NCBI GenBank assembly: GCA_031286005.1
Contig: JAITVC010000062.1
Coordinates: 1-17,441 of the forward strand
Direction of reading: 5' to 3'
Origin: Bacteroidales bacterium
GTDB taxonomy: Bacteria > Bacteroidota > Bacteroidia > Bacteroidales > P3
DNA: 17,441 bases
Shown here: positions 1 to 7,176 of the stretch, piece by piece
Numbering within the stretch: the stretch's first letter is position 1
Layout of the letters: the number at the start of each line of letters is the position of its first letter
Translations under genes and position numbers: made by a program
Notes under the pieces: generated by a model
Told to the model about the DNA's origin: nothing
What the model saw: the letters and a program-made list of their open reading frames with translations, nothing else
Databases searched by the model: none

Positions 1-36
1 TTCGGCTTCGATCAGGATAAACTCCGTCGAAGCCAC
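1..36. repeat. left inverted copy of a 36-bp intergenic repeat
   Basis: This stretch is the reverse complement of 593-628 with 35 of 36 bases matching; the single difference is at position 11 (t here, c expected from the right copy). The copy can form a hairpin with GGCTTCG/CGAAGCC arms. It starts at the window edge, so its true outer limit is unknown. The two copies bracket one small gene. Base composition and palindromy resemble REP-like intergenic repeats, but the family cannot be named without a genome-wide search. Confidence 0.8.
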
Positions 37-71
37 GCATCGAACAGAGCACGAATAAACGAATAAATCAA

Positions 72-92
72 GGGCACCCGCGAGGGGCGCCC
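72..92. repeat. GC-rich hairpin, REP-like
   Basis: GGGCACCC (72-79) pairs with GGGCGCCC (85-92) around a 5-nt loop, with one A-C mismatch. It lies in the AT-rich leader 33 bp before the start of the first gene. No T-run follows, so it does not look like a terminator. It is probably another dispersed intergenic palindrome, though a role in the mRNA leader of the gene is possible. Confidence 0.6.
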
Positions 93-125
93 CTACATTA
101 TAAACCCAAAAAACAAAAACAAATT

Positions 126-593
126 ATGGAGAACAAACATTCCCAAGTCATCCCCGCCGAAGTGCTGGGCGAGGCACAAAAAAGACTTAACGAGGTTGCG
201 GAAGCATTGGCGCCTTATGTGATGAATTTGACGCCTGCGCAACGGCACGAAATGTTGAAAATGGGCGACAAATCTCTCGCTTTTGTGGCCAAAGCGCACG
301 AGTTGGCCAAACAAAATCCGATGTTATGCCCGCCTTATTTGGATATGGACGATTTTCGCGGAGATTTGGCCGATGCCACCCAACTACTTCAAATTGAAAA
401 TGCAATCCGGCAAGTGCTGCAATCGGTTGAAGACACCGCTATGGTGGCCGGAAGCGAGGCCTACCAAGCGGCGCTTGTATTTTACAGTTCGTCGAAAGAG
501 GCTGCCTCGAAAAATGTGGGAGGCGCCAAAGCGGTGTACGACGAGTTGAAGGCGCGGTTTCCCTATATGCGGAGGCGGAAAGAGGCGGAATAG
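126..593 (+). CDS. hypothetical helical protein, 155 aa
   Basis: I do not recognise a characterised family. The product is acidic to neutral, has no signal peptide or membrane segment, and reads as almost entirely alpha-helical with few glycines. The N-terminal half (about residues 13-60) is rich in Ala, Leu, Glu and Lys. A PMLCPPYLDMDDF stretch near residues 65-77 breaks the helices, and the C-terminus ends in a basic PYMRRRK patch. The ATG follows an A-rich stretch, as is normal for Bacteroidota. The last base of the TAG stop is also the first base of the right inverted repeat (593-628), and the left repeat lies about 90 bp upstream, so the gene sits inside a repeat-bounded unit. Its coding sequence looks more GC-rich than the arginine genes. 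It is followed by a strong terminator (686-731). No function is proposed. Confidence 0.7.
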   Translation: MENKHSQVIPAEVLGEAQKRLNEVAEALAPYVMNLTPAQRHEMLKMGDKSLAFVAKAHELAKQNPMLCPPYLDMDDFRGDLADATQLLQIENAIRQVLQSVEDTAMVAGSEAYQAALVFYSSSKEAASKNVGGAKAVYDELKARFPYMRRRKEAE

Positions 594-628
594 TGGCTTC
601 GACGGAGTTTATCCTGAGCGAAGCCGAA
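593..628. repeat. right inverted copy of the 36-bp repeat
   Basis: Inverted partner of positions 1-36. Internally GGCTTCG (595-601) pairs with CGAAGCC (618-624), with a second short GGA/TCC pairing inside the loop. It begins on the final base of the preceding stop codon. It continues directly into a second palindromic segment at 649-674. Confidence 0.8.
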
Positions 629-648
629 GGGCTCAGCCACCGGAGTGC

Positions 649-674
649 GGTCGTTGAGCGGAGTCGAAACGGCC
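649..674. repeat. second REP-like palindrome
   Basis: GGTCGTT (649-655) pairs with AACGGCC (668-674), with one T-G wobble, around a 12-nt loop. The GAGCGGAGTCGA motif in the loop recurs in degenerate form near 1831-1845 (GAGCGGAGTTGA). No T-run follows, so this is a repeat hairpin rather than a terminator. Confidence 0.55.
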
Positions 675-685
675 GAAACAACCCT

Positions 686-731
686 AAAAGCAGGGAGTTT
701 GATACTAAAAACATCAGACTCCCTGCTTTTT
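686..731. terminator. strong intrinsic terminator, bidirectional
   Basis: AAAAGCAGGGAGT (686-698) pairs perfectly with ACTCCCTGCTTTT (718-730), giving a 13-bp stem followed by a T-run on the plus strand. The minus strand also ends its stem in CTTTT. It can terminate the 126-593 gene rightward and transcripts from the LuxR gene leftward. Its right arm is continuous with the 21-bp tandem repeat: 720-740 aligns as a divergent repeat unit, so hairpin and repeat share sequence. Confidence 0.85.
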
Positions 732-940
732 GAATGTCGTGAGGCTCTTTTTAAATGTAGAGAGGCTCTTTTTAAACCTCGTTAGATTCTTTTTGAATTT
801 GGTGTGCCTCTTTTAGCACCTCGCGAGCCTCTTTTTGAATTTCGATAGGTTCTTTTTGAACCTCGTTAGCCTCTTTTTGAATATTGTGTGCCTCTTTTAG
901 TACCTCGCAAGGCTCTTTTAGCACCTCGTTAGATTCTTAA
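720..940. repeat. 21-bp tandem repeat, about 10 units
   Basis: Units begin at 720, 741, 762, 783, 804, 825, 846, 867, 888, 909 and (partial) 930. The spacing is exactly 21 bp with substitutions and no indels. The shared core is CTCTTTTTGAA followed by a variable CCTCGTTAG-like part. The units at 804 and 888 differ at one base, hinting at an 84-bp higher-order duplication. On the minus strand one frame reads as heptads of the form E-(V/I)-(L/Q)-K-E-(A/P)-x. That frame has no ATG and has in-frame TAA codons, so it is not called as a gene. The T-tracts recur every two helical turns, which would favour DNA curvature. The whole stretch 594-963 holds only repeats and the terminator. Confidence 0.9.
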
Positions 941-963
941 AGAAAGTGCCGCTTTTTTGATGG

Positions 964-1719
964 TTAAATGATATGCATATTTCTGGCCAGATAGGTGGCT
1001 TCGGCGGCTGTTTTGGCACCAAGTTTGCAAAATGCACTTTGTTTCTTGCGTCCTAATGAACTCTTAGGGATGTTCAATACATCCGATATTTGCTTTTCGA
1101 GCATGCCTTTGGATAGGCATCGCAAGATGGAAATTTCTTCGTCGGTAAGGATTCTATCTTTGGACTTGACAAAAGTTTTACCGTTAAACTCGTATTTGTC
1201 GCCATTGTTGAAATTGACAATTGTGGCAGCATCTGTCCAGATAGGCATTGGCGATTCGGAAGCAAAGATCAGCGCCATCCATAAATTTCCATTTGCATCC
1301 AATTCAAAGGGAGTAACTTTATAGCGAAGAATAATCTCTTTTTGATTGACGGTTTTGGAGGTTAGATCAAATGAATATTCCAAGTTCATGCGATCGCCCT
1401 CGTTATATTTGTAAAACACACGAAGGACTTCCTCATTTATTTGCATGAGCCAATTTCGCTCCTTCGGTTTCAATGCTTGAAAATGTTCTTCCATCGCATG
1501 TGTTTCGACCGTACTTTTTGGATGCCTTGAGAGAACGATGGCCGAAGCCGAACAGGAAAAAATTCGCTTTCGGTAATAGTCAACGATATAAAAATTGCCG
1601 TTACCATATCGATTGAAGAAATTCAGATTTCGCTCAATTTGCAGAGCCCAGCGCTGTTCCATTTCAGGCTGAATGAGCCAAGGCTTTGGAAGCTGTAATG
1701 ATGACCGATTTAATGGCAT
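964..1719 (-). CDS. LuxR-type helix-turn-helix transcriptional regulator
   Basis: The product is 251 residues. The C-terminal part (about 188-248) has the LuxR/GerE layout: an LTDEEISILRCLSKGMLEKQ segment followed by ISDVLNIPKSSLGRKKQSAF, with helix-turn-helix spacing and the hydrophobic pattern of the family. The first 180 residues lack a receiver aspartate motif. They look like a PAS-like sensor with alternating strands (NFYIVDYYRKRIFSCS, then EYSFDLTSKTVNQKEIILRY), as in many Bacteroidota one-component LuxR proteins; this domain call is an inference. There is no membrane segment, so it is cytoplasmic and its ligand is unknown. It is transcribed away from the QC-flippase operon from its own promoter (1735-1765) and ends next to the 21-bp repeat array. 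Its targets cannot be read from the sequence. Confidence 0.8.
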   Translation of the reverse strand: MPLNRSSLQLPKPWLIQPEMEQRWALQIERNLNFFNRYGNGNFYIVDYYRKRIFSCSASAIVLSRHPKSTVETHAMEEHFQALKPKERNWLMQINEEVLRVFYKYNEGDRMNLEYSFDLTSKTVNQKEIILRYKVTPFELDANGNLWMALIFASESPMPIWTDAATIVNFNNGDKYEFNGKTFVKSKDRILTDEEISILRCLSKGMLEKQISDVLNIPKSSLGRKKQSAFCKLGAKTAAEATYLARNMHII

Positions 1720-1734
1720 ACTTAATACTTTTCA

Positions 1735-1765
1735 CAAAGATACAAAAAAATTATGAACGCTGCAA
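1735..1765 (-). promoter_or_regulatory. Bacteroidota-type promoter for the LuxR gene
   Basis: On the minus strand TATCTTTG (1742-1735) matches the TAnnTTTG -7 element. A TTG (1765-1763) lies 20 bp upstream, the expected -33 spacing. The predicted transcript would start a few bases before the ATG at 1719, giving a very short leader. Confidence 0.65.
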
Positions 1766-1962
1766 GGCCTAAACGAAGTTAATTATGACTAAACTGGACA
1801 AAATGACTAGACTTCTCAGCGGAGAAATGGAGAGCGGAGTTGAACAGCAGCTGAGATGTGTCATTTTTCGTCGTTTTACCAAAAAATAGAACTTCGGGAA
1901 TTGGGGATACTGATATTTTGTCAGTCTTTTTATAATTCCGGTCAAAATTCAAACAGACCAAG

Positions 1963-2006
1963 TCTGTACCATCTCCGTATCAAGTCCGCTACAACTCCGG
2001 TACAAA
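1963..2006. repeat. four imperfect 11-bp direct repeats
   Basis: TCTGTACCATC, TCCGTATCAAG, TCCGCTACAAC and TCCGGTACAAA follow one another without gaps, upstream of the promoter of the 2068 gene. They keep T-C at the start and an A-rich end. A further TCCGGT-CAAAA occurs near 1937. Phasing near one helical turn would suit a cooperative binding site, but the units are degenerate. The rest of 1720-2067 holds the two promoters and no credible gene. Confidence 0.4.
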
Positions 2007-2022
2007 ATCTTTTAGTTCTTGA

Positions 2023-2054
2023 TTTTTAATTTTTAATTATTTTTCGTATCTTTG
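2023..2054 (+). promoter_or_regulatory. promoter of the QC-flippase-TPR-purD operon
   Basis: TATCTTTG at 2047-2054 is a full match to the Bacteroidota -7 element, 13 bp before the ATG at 2068. The -33 region is weak: a T-run at 2023-2027 has 19-bp spacing, and the nearest TTG (2019-2021) is too far at 25 bp. A weak -33 box leaves room for an activator, possibly at the 11-bp repeats just upstream. Confidence 0.6.
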
Positions 2055-2067
2055 CCGAAAAAACAGC

Positions 2068-3060
2068 ATGAATTTTCGCATTTACGTTTTTATCTTAGCC
2101 TTTCTTTTAGTGGTTTGTGTATCGTGTGGAACGCCCGCACAGTCGGATGCCGAGGCCACGCCAACCACCGAAACCAAAATAACACTTCCTGCATTTGAAG
2201 CCGATTCGGCCTATCAATTCGCAGCCCGGCAATTGGCATTCGGGCCTCGTGTACCCGGAACAAAAGCACACCAACAATGTGCAACCTATCTCGAACAAAC
2301 GATTTCTGCTTATGCCGATAAGGTAGAGGTTCAGGCGTTTTCAACCCGTGTTTGGAACGGAGAGATGAAAAGCGGAAAGAATATTATAGCCTCGTTTTTT
2401 CCGGAAAACCGTACACGGATTTTATTGGCAGCACATTGGGATTCGCGCCCTACGGCAGATCATGATCCGGATGAACGCAATTGGCACAAGCCCGTTCCCG
2501 GTGCAAACGATGGTGCGAGCGGAGTGGCAGTATTGTTAGAGATAGCCCGTCAATTCTCAATCCAAAAGCCTGATATTGGTGTGGATATTATTTTCTTCGA
2601 CCTTGAAGACTACGGAACGCCAGAGTTTGCTACGGATGCCAATCCCGACACATGGTGCTTGGGCACGCAACATTGGGCAGAGAATCCGCATAAAATAGGT
2701 TATAAAGCGTATTATGGTATTTTGTTGGATATGGTGGGATGCGGGAATCCAAGATTTACAAAAGAAGGCACGTCGATGTATTATGCCTCGGATATTGTTA
2801 GCAAAGTGTGGACGACTGCGCAAACCTTAGGCTTTGGAAGTGCTTTTGTGAACGACCAAACCAATGCTATTGTGGACGACCATTTGTATGTGAACCAACT
2901 CACGGGCATCCCGATGATAGATATTATTCAGTACGACCATAGCACCGGCACGGGATTTTATCCGTATTGGCACACCGTTCAAGATGATTTATCCAAAATA
3001 GATAAACGCACGATGCAGATTGTGGGGCAAACGGTATTAGCTCAAATTTATCAAGAATAA
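2068..3060 (+). CDS. M28-family lipoprotein, glutaminyl-peptide cyclotransferase-like
   Basis: The 330-residue product starts with a lipoprotein signal (hydrophobic residues 5-18, lipobox V-S-C with Cys20), so the mature protein is probably membrane-anchored in the periplasm. The rest is an M28 zinc fold: HWDSRP (123-128), GANDGASG with Asp148, FFDLEDYG with Glu180 and Asp181, and YWHTVQDD with Trp301-His302. The Trp-His pair and the single-zinc layout resemble animal-type (type II) glutaminyl cyclases, which convert N-terminal glutamine of secreted proteins to pyroglutamate. Asp181 would replace the second Glu of the human EE pair. Many Bacteroidota secreted proteins expose Gln after signal-peptide cleavage, which fits. 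An aminopeptidase role cannot be excluded from motifs alone. It is the first gene of a four-gene operon, 6 bp before the flippase gene. Confidence 0.82.
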   Translation: MNFRIYVFILAFLLVVCVSCGTPAQSDAEATPTTETKITLPAFEADSAYQFAARQLAFGPRVPGTKAHQQCATYLEQTISAYADKVEVQAFSTRVWNGEMKSGKNIIASFFPENRTRILLAAHWDSRPTADHDPDERNWHKPVPGANDGASGVAVLLEIARQFSIQKPDIGVDIIFFDLEDYGTPEFATDANPDTWCLGTQHWAENPHKIGYKAYYGILLDMVGCGNPRFTKEGTSMYYASDIVSKVWTTAQTLGFGSAFVNDQTNAIVDDHLYVNQLTGIPMIDIIQYDHSTGTGFYPYWHTVQDDLSKIDKRTMQIVGQTVLAQIYQE

Positions 3061-3066
3061 TCACCG

Positions 3067-4536
3067 ATGGGCATTCGTAATTTAGTCGGACAAACGGCCA
3101 TCTATGGCTTGCCAACCATCATTGGGCGGTTGCTCAATTATTTGCTCGTTCCGCTTTACACGCGATTATTCGTTCCTGCGGAATATGGTGTAGTTACCGA
3201 ACTTTATGCCTACGTGGCATTCCTGATGGTCATTGCAACGTATGGTATGGAAACGGCGTTCTTCCGCTTTTCATCGAAAGAAAAGGATAATCCCGGAGTG
3301 TACAGTACGGCGGTTTGGATGCTGTTGTTTTCCTCGATTATTTTATTTGCTGTGGCATTCTTATTTAAAGATGGATTGGCATCGGCGATTGGCTATGCCG
3401 ACCATTCGGAATACATCGTGTGGTTTGCCCTAATATTGGCGCTTGATGCGATATGTGCAATTCCGTTTGCACGGTTGAGAAATCAAGAACGACCACTTAG
3501 GTTTGCCACACTGAAAACGGTGAATATCGCCGCAAACATAGGTTTTAATCTGTTCTTTTTAGTTGTTTGCCCTTGGATATTGAAAAGTCATCCGGATTCT
3601 ATCTTACAGCACGTGTATCATCCTCAAATCGGAGTGGGTTATATTTTTATATCCAATCTTTTGGCGAGTATCATCACGACCTTATTGCTGCTTCCGGAGT
3701 TTTTTCAAATACGGTGGTCGAAATTAGACCGCAAGTTAGCCGATAAAATGTTCATGTATGCGTTTCCCGTGATGATTTGGGGCATGGCTGGCATCGTTAA
3801 TGAAACCTTCGACCGGATTCTGCTAAAGTATTTGCTTCCGGACGAACTCGACCCTATGGCGCAGTTGGGCATCTACGGCGCGTGTTACAAGGTGTCCATT
3901 TTGATGACCTTGTTTATTCAAGCGTTCCGATTTGCCGCCGAGCCGTTTTTCTTCAAACAGGCAGAGAACCGCAATGCACCGGAGGTTTATGCCAAAGTGA
4001 TGCGCTATTTTGTATTGGCCTGCTTGGTGATATTCTTGGGATGCTCGTTGTTTTTGAACGATATTATGCTGTTTGTGGGAGCAAACTACCGAGAGGGGGC
4101 TGTGATTGTTCCGGTTTTGTTGATGGCCAATTTGTTTTTGGGTGTGTTTTACAACCTTTCTGTGTGGTACAAAATCACCGACCAAACGAAGTATGGGGCC
4201 TATATTTCGTTAATCGGCGCAGCGATAACCATCGGACTGAATATCCTACTTGTTCCATATTTCGGTTATATCGGAGCAGCGTGGGCAACGTTGGTTTGTT
4301 ATGTAGCCATCGCCTTGATTTCGTATTGGCTTGGCCAACGGCATTTCCCAATTCCATATCCCGTAAAAGCCTTGTCTTTGTACACCGTTTTGGCCTTGTT
4401 GTTTTATGCCGTTCATCATTACGTTCTCAACTTTGAATCCGCTTGGCTCAATCGAGGTTTAGGCGTAGCACTCATCCTGTGTTTTGTGGGCGTGGCTTGG
4501 CGCAAAGAACGACGTAAACTTAATGGTAAATGTTAA
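3067..4536 (+). CDS. polysaccharide/lipid-linked oligosaccharide flippase (MOP superfamily)
   Basis: The product is 489 residues and strongly hydrophobic, with about 12-14 predicted membrane helices. It opens with GQTAIYGLPTIIGRLLNYLL followed by PLYTRLFVPAEYG, the pattern of Wzx-like exporters of the MOP superfamily, which move undecaprenyl-linked sugars from the cytoplasmic to the periplasmic face. A cytoplasmic Arg/Lys-rich tail (residues about 478-489, WRKERRKLNGK) ends the protein. It starts 6 bp after the QC-like gene and ends 13 bp before the TPR gene, so the three are cotranscribed. No glycosyltransferase lies nearby, so the substrate cannot be deduced; O-antigen, capsule or another glycan are all possible. 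Family membership is confident, substrate is not. Confidence 0.85.
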   Translation: MGIRNLVGQTAIYGLPTIIGRLLNYLLVPLYTRLFVPAEYGVVTELYAYVAFLMVIATYGMETAFFRFSSKEKDNPGVYSTAVWMLLFSSIILFAVAFLFKDGLASAIGYADHSEYIVWFALILALDAICAIPFARLRNQERPLRFATLKTVNIAANIGFNLFFLVVCPWILKSHPDSILQHVYHPQIGVGYIFISNLLASIITTLLLLPEFFQIRWSKLDRKLADKMFMYAFPVMIWGMAGIVNETFDRILLKYLLPDELDPMAQLGIYGACYKVSILMTLFIQAFRFAAEPFFFKQAENRNAPEVYAKVMRYFVLACLVIFLGCSLFLNDIMLFVGANYREGAVIVPVLLMANLFLGVFYNLSVWYKITDQTKYGAYISLIGAAITIGLNILLVPYFGYIGAAWATLVCYVAIALISYWLGQRHFPIPYPVKALSLYTVLALLFYAVHHYVLNFESAWLNRGLGVALILCFVGVAWRKERRKLNGKC

Positions 4537-4549
4537 AAAGTGTAAAAAT

Positions 4550-5878
4550 ATGAAGAAAGTATTTTATATAGTTCTATTTTTTAGTTATAGTTTGTCTGCA
4601 TTTGCTCAGGTTACCAGCACTGATAGTGCCCGCATTTCCGGAACTCATTGCGAAAATTATGCTCAATTCCGGGAAGCCTACCGGTATTATCGGCTATGGT
4701 TGTCGGCAGATACACTGAATACAGAAGCGCTGAATGCTGTTGCCCGTACAGCTTTGCAGTTAGGTCGCATTAAAGAAGCCGAAGATTGTTATCTGAAAAC
4801 ATACACGCTTGACAGCACTAATTTTGACGCCGGATTGCAATTAGCAAGGCTCTACTTTCAATTAAAAAACTACACTTCGTCGTTAGAATTTTATCAACAG
4901 TTGCTGCAGCGCGATAGCGCAAATATCAGTTTTCTAAAAGGCGCTGGTAATTGTTTGGTGCAAATGGGCTTCTTGCCCCTTGCGCTTAACTACTATTACG
5001 CTGCTGTTGAGCTAAACAAAGAAAATGTGTCGTTAGCCATTACTTTGGTTAACACTTATCTTGCTTTGCATAAAACGAATTCGGCGCCCATGTTGTTGGA
5101 TTTAGCTATGGAGGTATGCGACACAGCACTGGTATACAATCCAGACAGTCGTGCATTGGTGCAAGCCAAAGGAATTATTTATTTTCTGGAAGAAGATTAT
5201 CCGGTAGTCGATAGTTTATTCACCATTTTAGTGAGTGAAGGAGATTCGTCAACTGTCAACTTACGGTATCTCGGGTTAGCTAAATATAAGCGGCTTCTGT
5301 ATTATAACGCGATACCGTATTTTGAAAAATTATACACCGATGATGCAACGAACTTGGAAACCGTAATGATGTTAGCTTCTTGTCTCGGAAAAACTTATGA
5401 TCGTAAAAGAGCGCTGTCGCTTTTAGATGAGGCAGAACAACTCATGTATCCAACAGACGAGGAGCGTTACAACTTGGCACTATATCGTGCTGATATCTAT
5501 CGTGCAGAAGGTGATAAAAATGCGTCAAAATATTATTGGGAAGCCTATAAATTAAGCAAAAAAAATAAACAAGTCATGTTATATCGCTTATTATCTTTCT
5601 ATCCCTTTTTCGGTAGATCGTTGGATAGTGTGAGCCGTAATGACTATGAACAAGGATTGTTTCTGCACGTGCTATTCCTGCGAGAGTTTGCAGTTACCGA
5701 AAAAAAGCAACATAAAAAACCATCGCAAGAGACACAGGTAACTATTTCGATATCTATACTAAAAAAATATCAGGAAGGTATGTTTTTTAAAGGTGCCGAT
5801 CGTTTGCGCATGATGTCGCCCGATGGGGAAATAAGTTGGATTTCCGAAGACGAATTAGATAGATTAATTAAAATTTAA
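4550..5878 (+). CDS. secreted tetratricopeptide-repeat protein
   Basis: The start at 4550 is preferred over an upstream in-frame ATG at 4484. It yields a clean signal peptide (MKKVFYIVLFF then SYSLSAFA, cleavage before Gln20) and removes a 53-bp overlap with the flippase gene. The mature part of about 420 residues consists mostly of TPR-like helical hairpins. Examples are an ALNAVARTALQLGRIKEAED segment and the following FDAGLQLARLYFQLKNYTSS, with alanine, glycine and tyrosine at TPR positions; repeats continue to about residue 360. The C-terminal 60 residues are not TPR and end in ISEDELDRLIKI. TPR proteins are scaffolds, so it probably binds a periplasmic or envelope partner; none is identified. 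It lies 6 bp before purD. A Gln at the predicted mature N-terminus would make it a possible substrate of the QC-like enzyme in the same operon (inference). Confidence 0.82.
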   Translation: MKKVFYIVLFFSYSLSAFAQVTSTDSARISGTHCENYAQFREAYRYYRLWLSADTLNTEALNAVARTALQLGRIKEAEDCYLKTYTLDSTNFDAGLQLARLYFQLKNYTSSLEFYQQLLQRDSANISFLKGAGNCLVQMGFLPLALNYYYAAVELNKENVSLAITLVNTYLALHKTNSAPMLLDLAMEVCDTALVYNPDSRALVQAKGIIYFLEEDYPVVDSLFTILVSEGDSSTVNLRYLGLAKYKRLLYYNAIPYFEKLYTDDATNLETVMMLASCLGKTYDRKRALSLLDEAEQLMYPTDEERYNLALYRADIYRAEGDKNASKYYWEAYKLSKKNKQVMLYRLLSFYPFFGRSLDSVSRNDYEQGLFLHVLFLREFAVTEKKQHKKPSQETQVTISISILKKYQEGMFFKGADRLRMMSPDGEISWISEDELDRLIKI

Positions 5879-5884
5879 AGGAAG

Positions 5885-7129
5885 ATGTCAAAAAAAGTTT
5901 TAGTCGTAGGCGGTGGCGGCAGATGCCACGCCATTGTGGATGCGCTATCCAAATCAACGAAAGTTACGAAAATCTATTGTGCGCCCGGCAATGCGGGCAT
6001 TGCCAAGCAGGCCGAGTTGGTGCCGTTGAAAGATACGGATGTGAACGGATTGTTGGCTTTTGCCCAAACGAACGCCATTGATCTCACGGTGGTTGGCCCC
6101 GAAGCCTCATTGGCTCTTGGGATTGTAGACTTGTTCAAGGCGCACGGTTTGCGTATTTTTGGCCCCACTAAACAAGCTGCTCAGATTGAGAGCAGCAAGC
6201 AGTTTGCCAAAGATTTGATGATAAAATACGATATTCCGACGGCGGCTTATCAAACGTTTTCCAAGTTTGTCGAAGCGTTTGAGTATGTGAAAACCCGTCC
6301 GCTTCCCGCCGTGTTGAAATACGATGGCCTTGCAGCCGGAAAGGGTGTTGTTATTGCCGAAACATTGGCCGAAGCCGAACTTGCGTTGAAAGATATGTTG
6401 GTGGATGATAAATTCGGACAAGGCAAGGTGGTGATAGAGGATTTCTTGGAAGGGCCGGAGTTTTCGTATATGTGTTTTGTGAGTGGTGCAGAGGTTTATC
6501 CGATGGTGCTGGCGCAAGATCACAAACGGGCTTACGATGGCGACACCGGCCCGAATACAGGCGGCATGGGGGCTTACGGTCCACTGCCATTCATCACCAA
6601 AGACGACGAGGCGTATGCTTTGGAGCATATCCTGAAACCTACTGCGAAAGCGATGATTAGCGAAGGTGTTTCATTTTCCGGCGTGCTGTACGGCGGATTG
6701 ATGAAAACCAAGAATGGTATTAAAGTGATTGAGTTTAATGCTCGTTTTGGCGATCCTGAAACCGAAGTTGTACTACCTCGTTTGAAAAGCGATATTTACG
6801 ATCTGTTCTGTGGTATTGCTGATGAAACACCGATAGAAATAGAGTGGAACGACACGCCGATATTGGGCATTGTGATGGCTTCCAAAGGCTATCCCGGCGA
6901 TTATGAAAAAGGCCATGAAATCAAGGGAACAGAGCATACCGGGGCATTGGTCTATCACATGGGCACTACGGAAAAAGACGGCAAATTGCTGACGGCAGGA
7001 GGCCGTGTGCTAATGGTTGTAGGGCAAGGTAAAGATTTGAATGAAGCACGTGCTAACGCACTTTCAGCCGTGTCGAAGATTGAATGTGGTAATCTCTTTT
7101 ATCGGACGGATATTGGGGATAAACGATAA
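5885..7129 (+). CDS. purD: phosphoribosylamine--glycine ligase (GAR synthetase)
   Basis: Catalyses the ATP-dependent joining of 5-phosphoribosylamine and glycine, the second step of de novo purine synthesis, in the cytoplasm. The 414-residue length is normal. The order is an N-terminal Rossmann-like domain (VLVVGGGGRCHA, APGNAG, VVGPEASLALGI), an ATP-grasp domain (PAVLKYDGLAAGKGVV, EDFLEGPEFS, DHKRAYDGDTGPNTGGMGAY, IEFNARFGDPETEVVLPRL) and a C-terminal domain. The usual N-terminal motif in well-known homologues is GGREHA; here the Glu is Cys (about residue 14). The ATG follows AAAGGAAG, one of the few Shine-Dalgarno-like sites in the window. It is last in a four-gene operon whose other members act at the envelope, so this is not a purine operon. 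A strong terminator follows. Confidence 0.96.
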   Translation: MSKKVLVVGGGGRCHAIVDALSKSTKVTKIYCAPGNAGIAKQAELVPLKDTDVNGLLAFAQTNAIDLTVVGPEASLALGIVDLFKAHGLRIFGPTKQAAQIESSKQFAKDLMIKYDIPTAAYQTFSKFVEAFEYVKTRPLPAVLKYDGLAAGKGVVIAETLAEAELALKDMLVDDKFGQGKVVIEDFLEGPEFSYMCFVSGAEVYPMVLAQDHKRAYDGDTGPNTGGMGAYGPLPFITKDDEAYALEHILKPTAKAMISEGVSFSGVLYGGLMKTKNGIKVIEFNARFGDPETEVVLPRLKSDIYDLFCGIADETPIEIEWNDTPILGIVMASKGYPGDYEKGHEIKGTEHTGALVYHMGTTEKDGKLLTAGGRVLMVVGQGKDLNEARANALSAVSKIECGNLFYRTDIGDKR

Positions 7130-7136
7130 ATCAAAT

Positions 7137-7176
7137 AAAAAAAAAGGACATGTGTTTGCATATGTCCTTTTTTTTT
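7137..7176 (+). terminator. intrinsic terminator after purD
   Basis: Nine A plus GGACAT (7137-7151) pairs perfectly with ATGTCC plus nine T (7162-7176), a 15-bp stem with a 10-nt loop and a T-tract. It starts 7 bp after the purD stop. The loop contains the TTTG used as the -33 box of the next promoter. Confidence 0.92.

Noticed and set aside
720..940. CRISPR array
   Set aside because: The period is only 21 bp with no unique spacers, and the whole unit is degenerate, so it is a simple tandem repeat.
1785..1809. Direct repeat ATGACTA (1785-1791 and 1803-1809) as an operator
   Set aside because: Only seven bases, two copies and no symmetry; expected by chance in AT-rich DNA.
1779..1961. 60-residue minus-strand ORF between the LuxR and QC-like genes
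   Set aside because: No recognisable motif and poor start context; it crosses intergenic sequence with degenerate repeats.
3882..4436. 184-residue plus-strand ORF within the flippase gene
   Set aside because: It is a different-frame shadow of a clearly real membrane protein and has no family pattern of its own.
4484..4549. Upstream in-frame ATG for the TPR gene, adding 22 residues and overlapping the flippase gene
   Set aside because: The start at 4550 gives a clean signal peptide and normal spacing; the added residues would hide the signal sequence.
6107..6628. 173-residue minus-strand ORF opposite purD
   Set aside because: Antisense shadow of a strongly conserved gene; composition follows purD codon bias.
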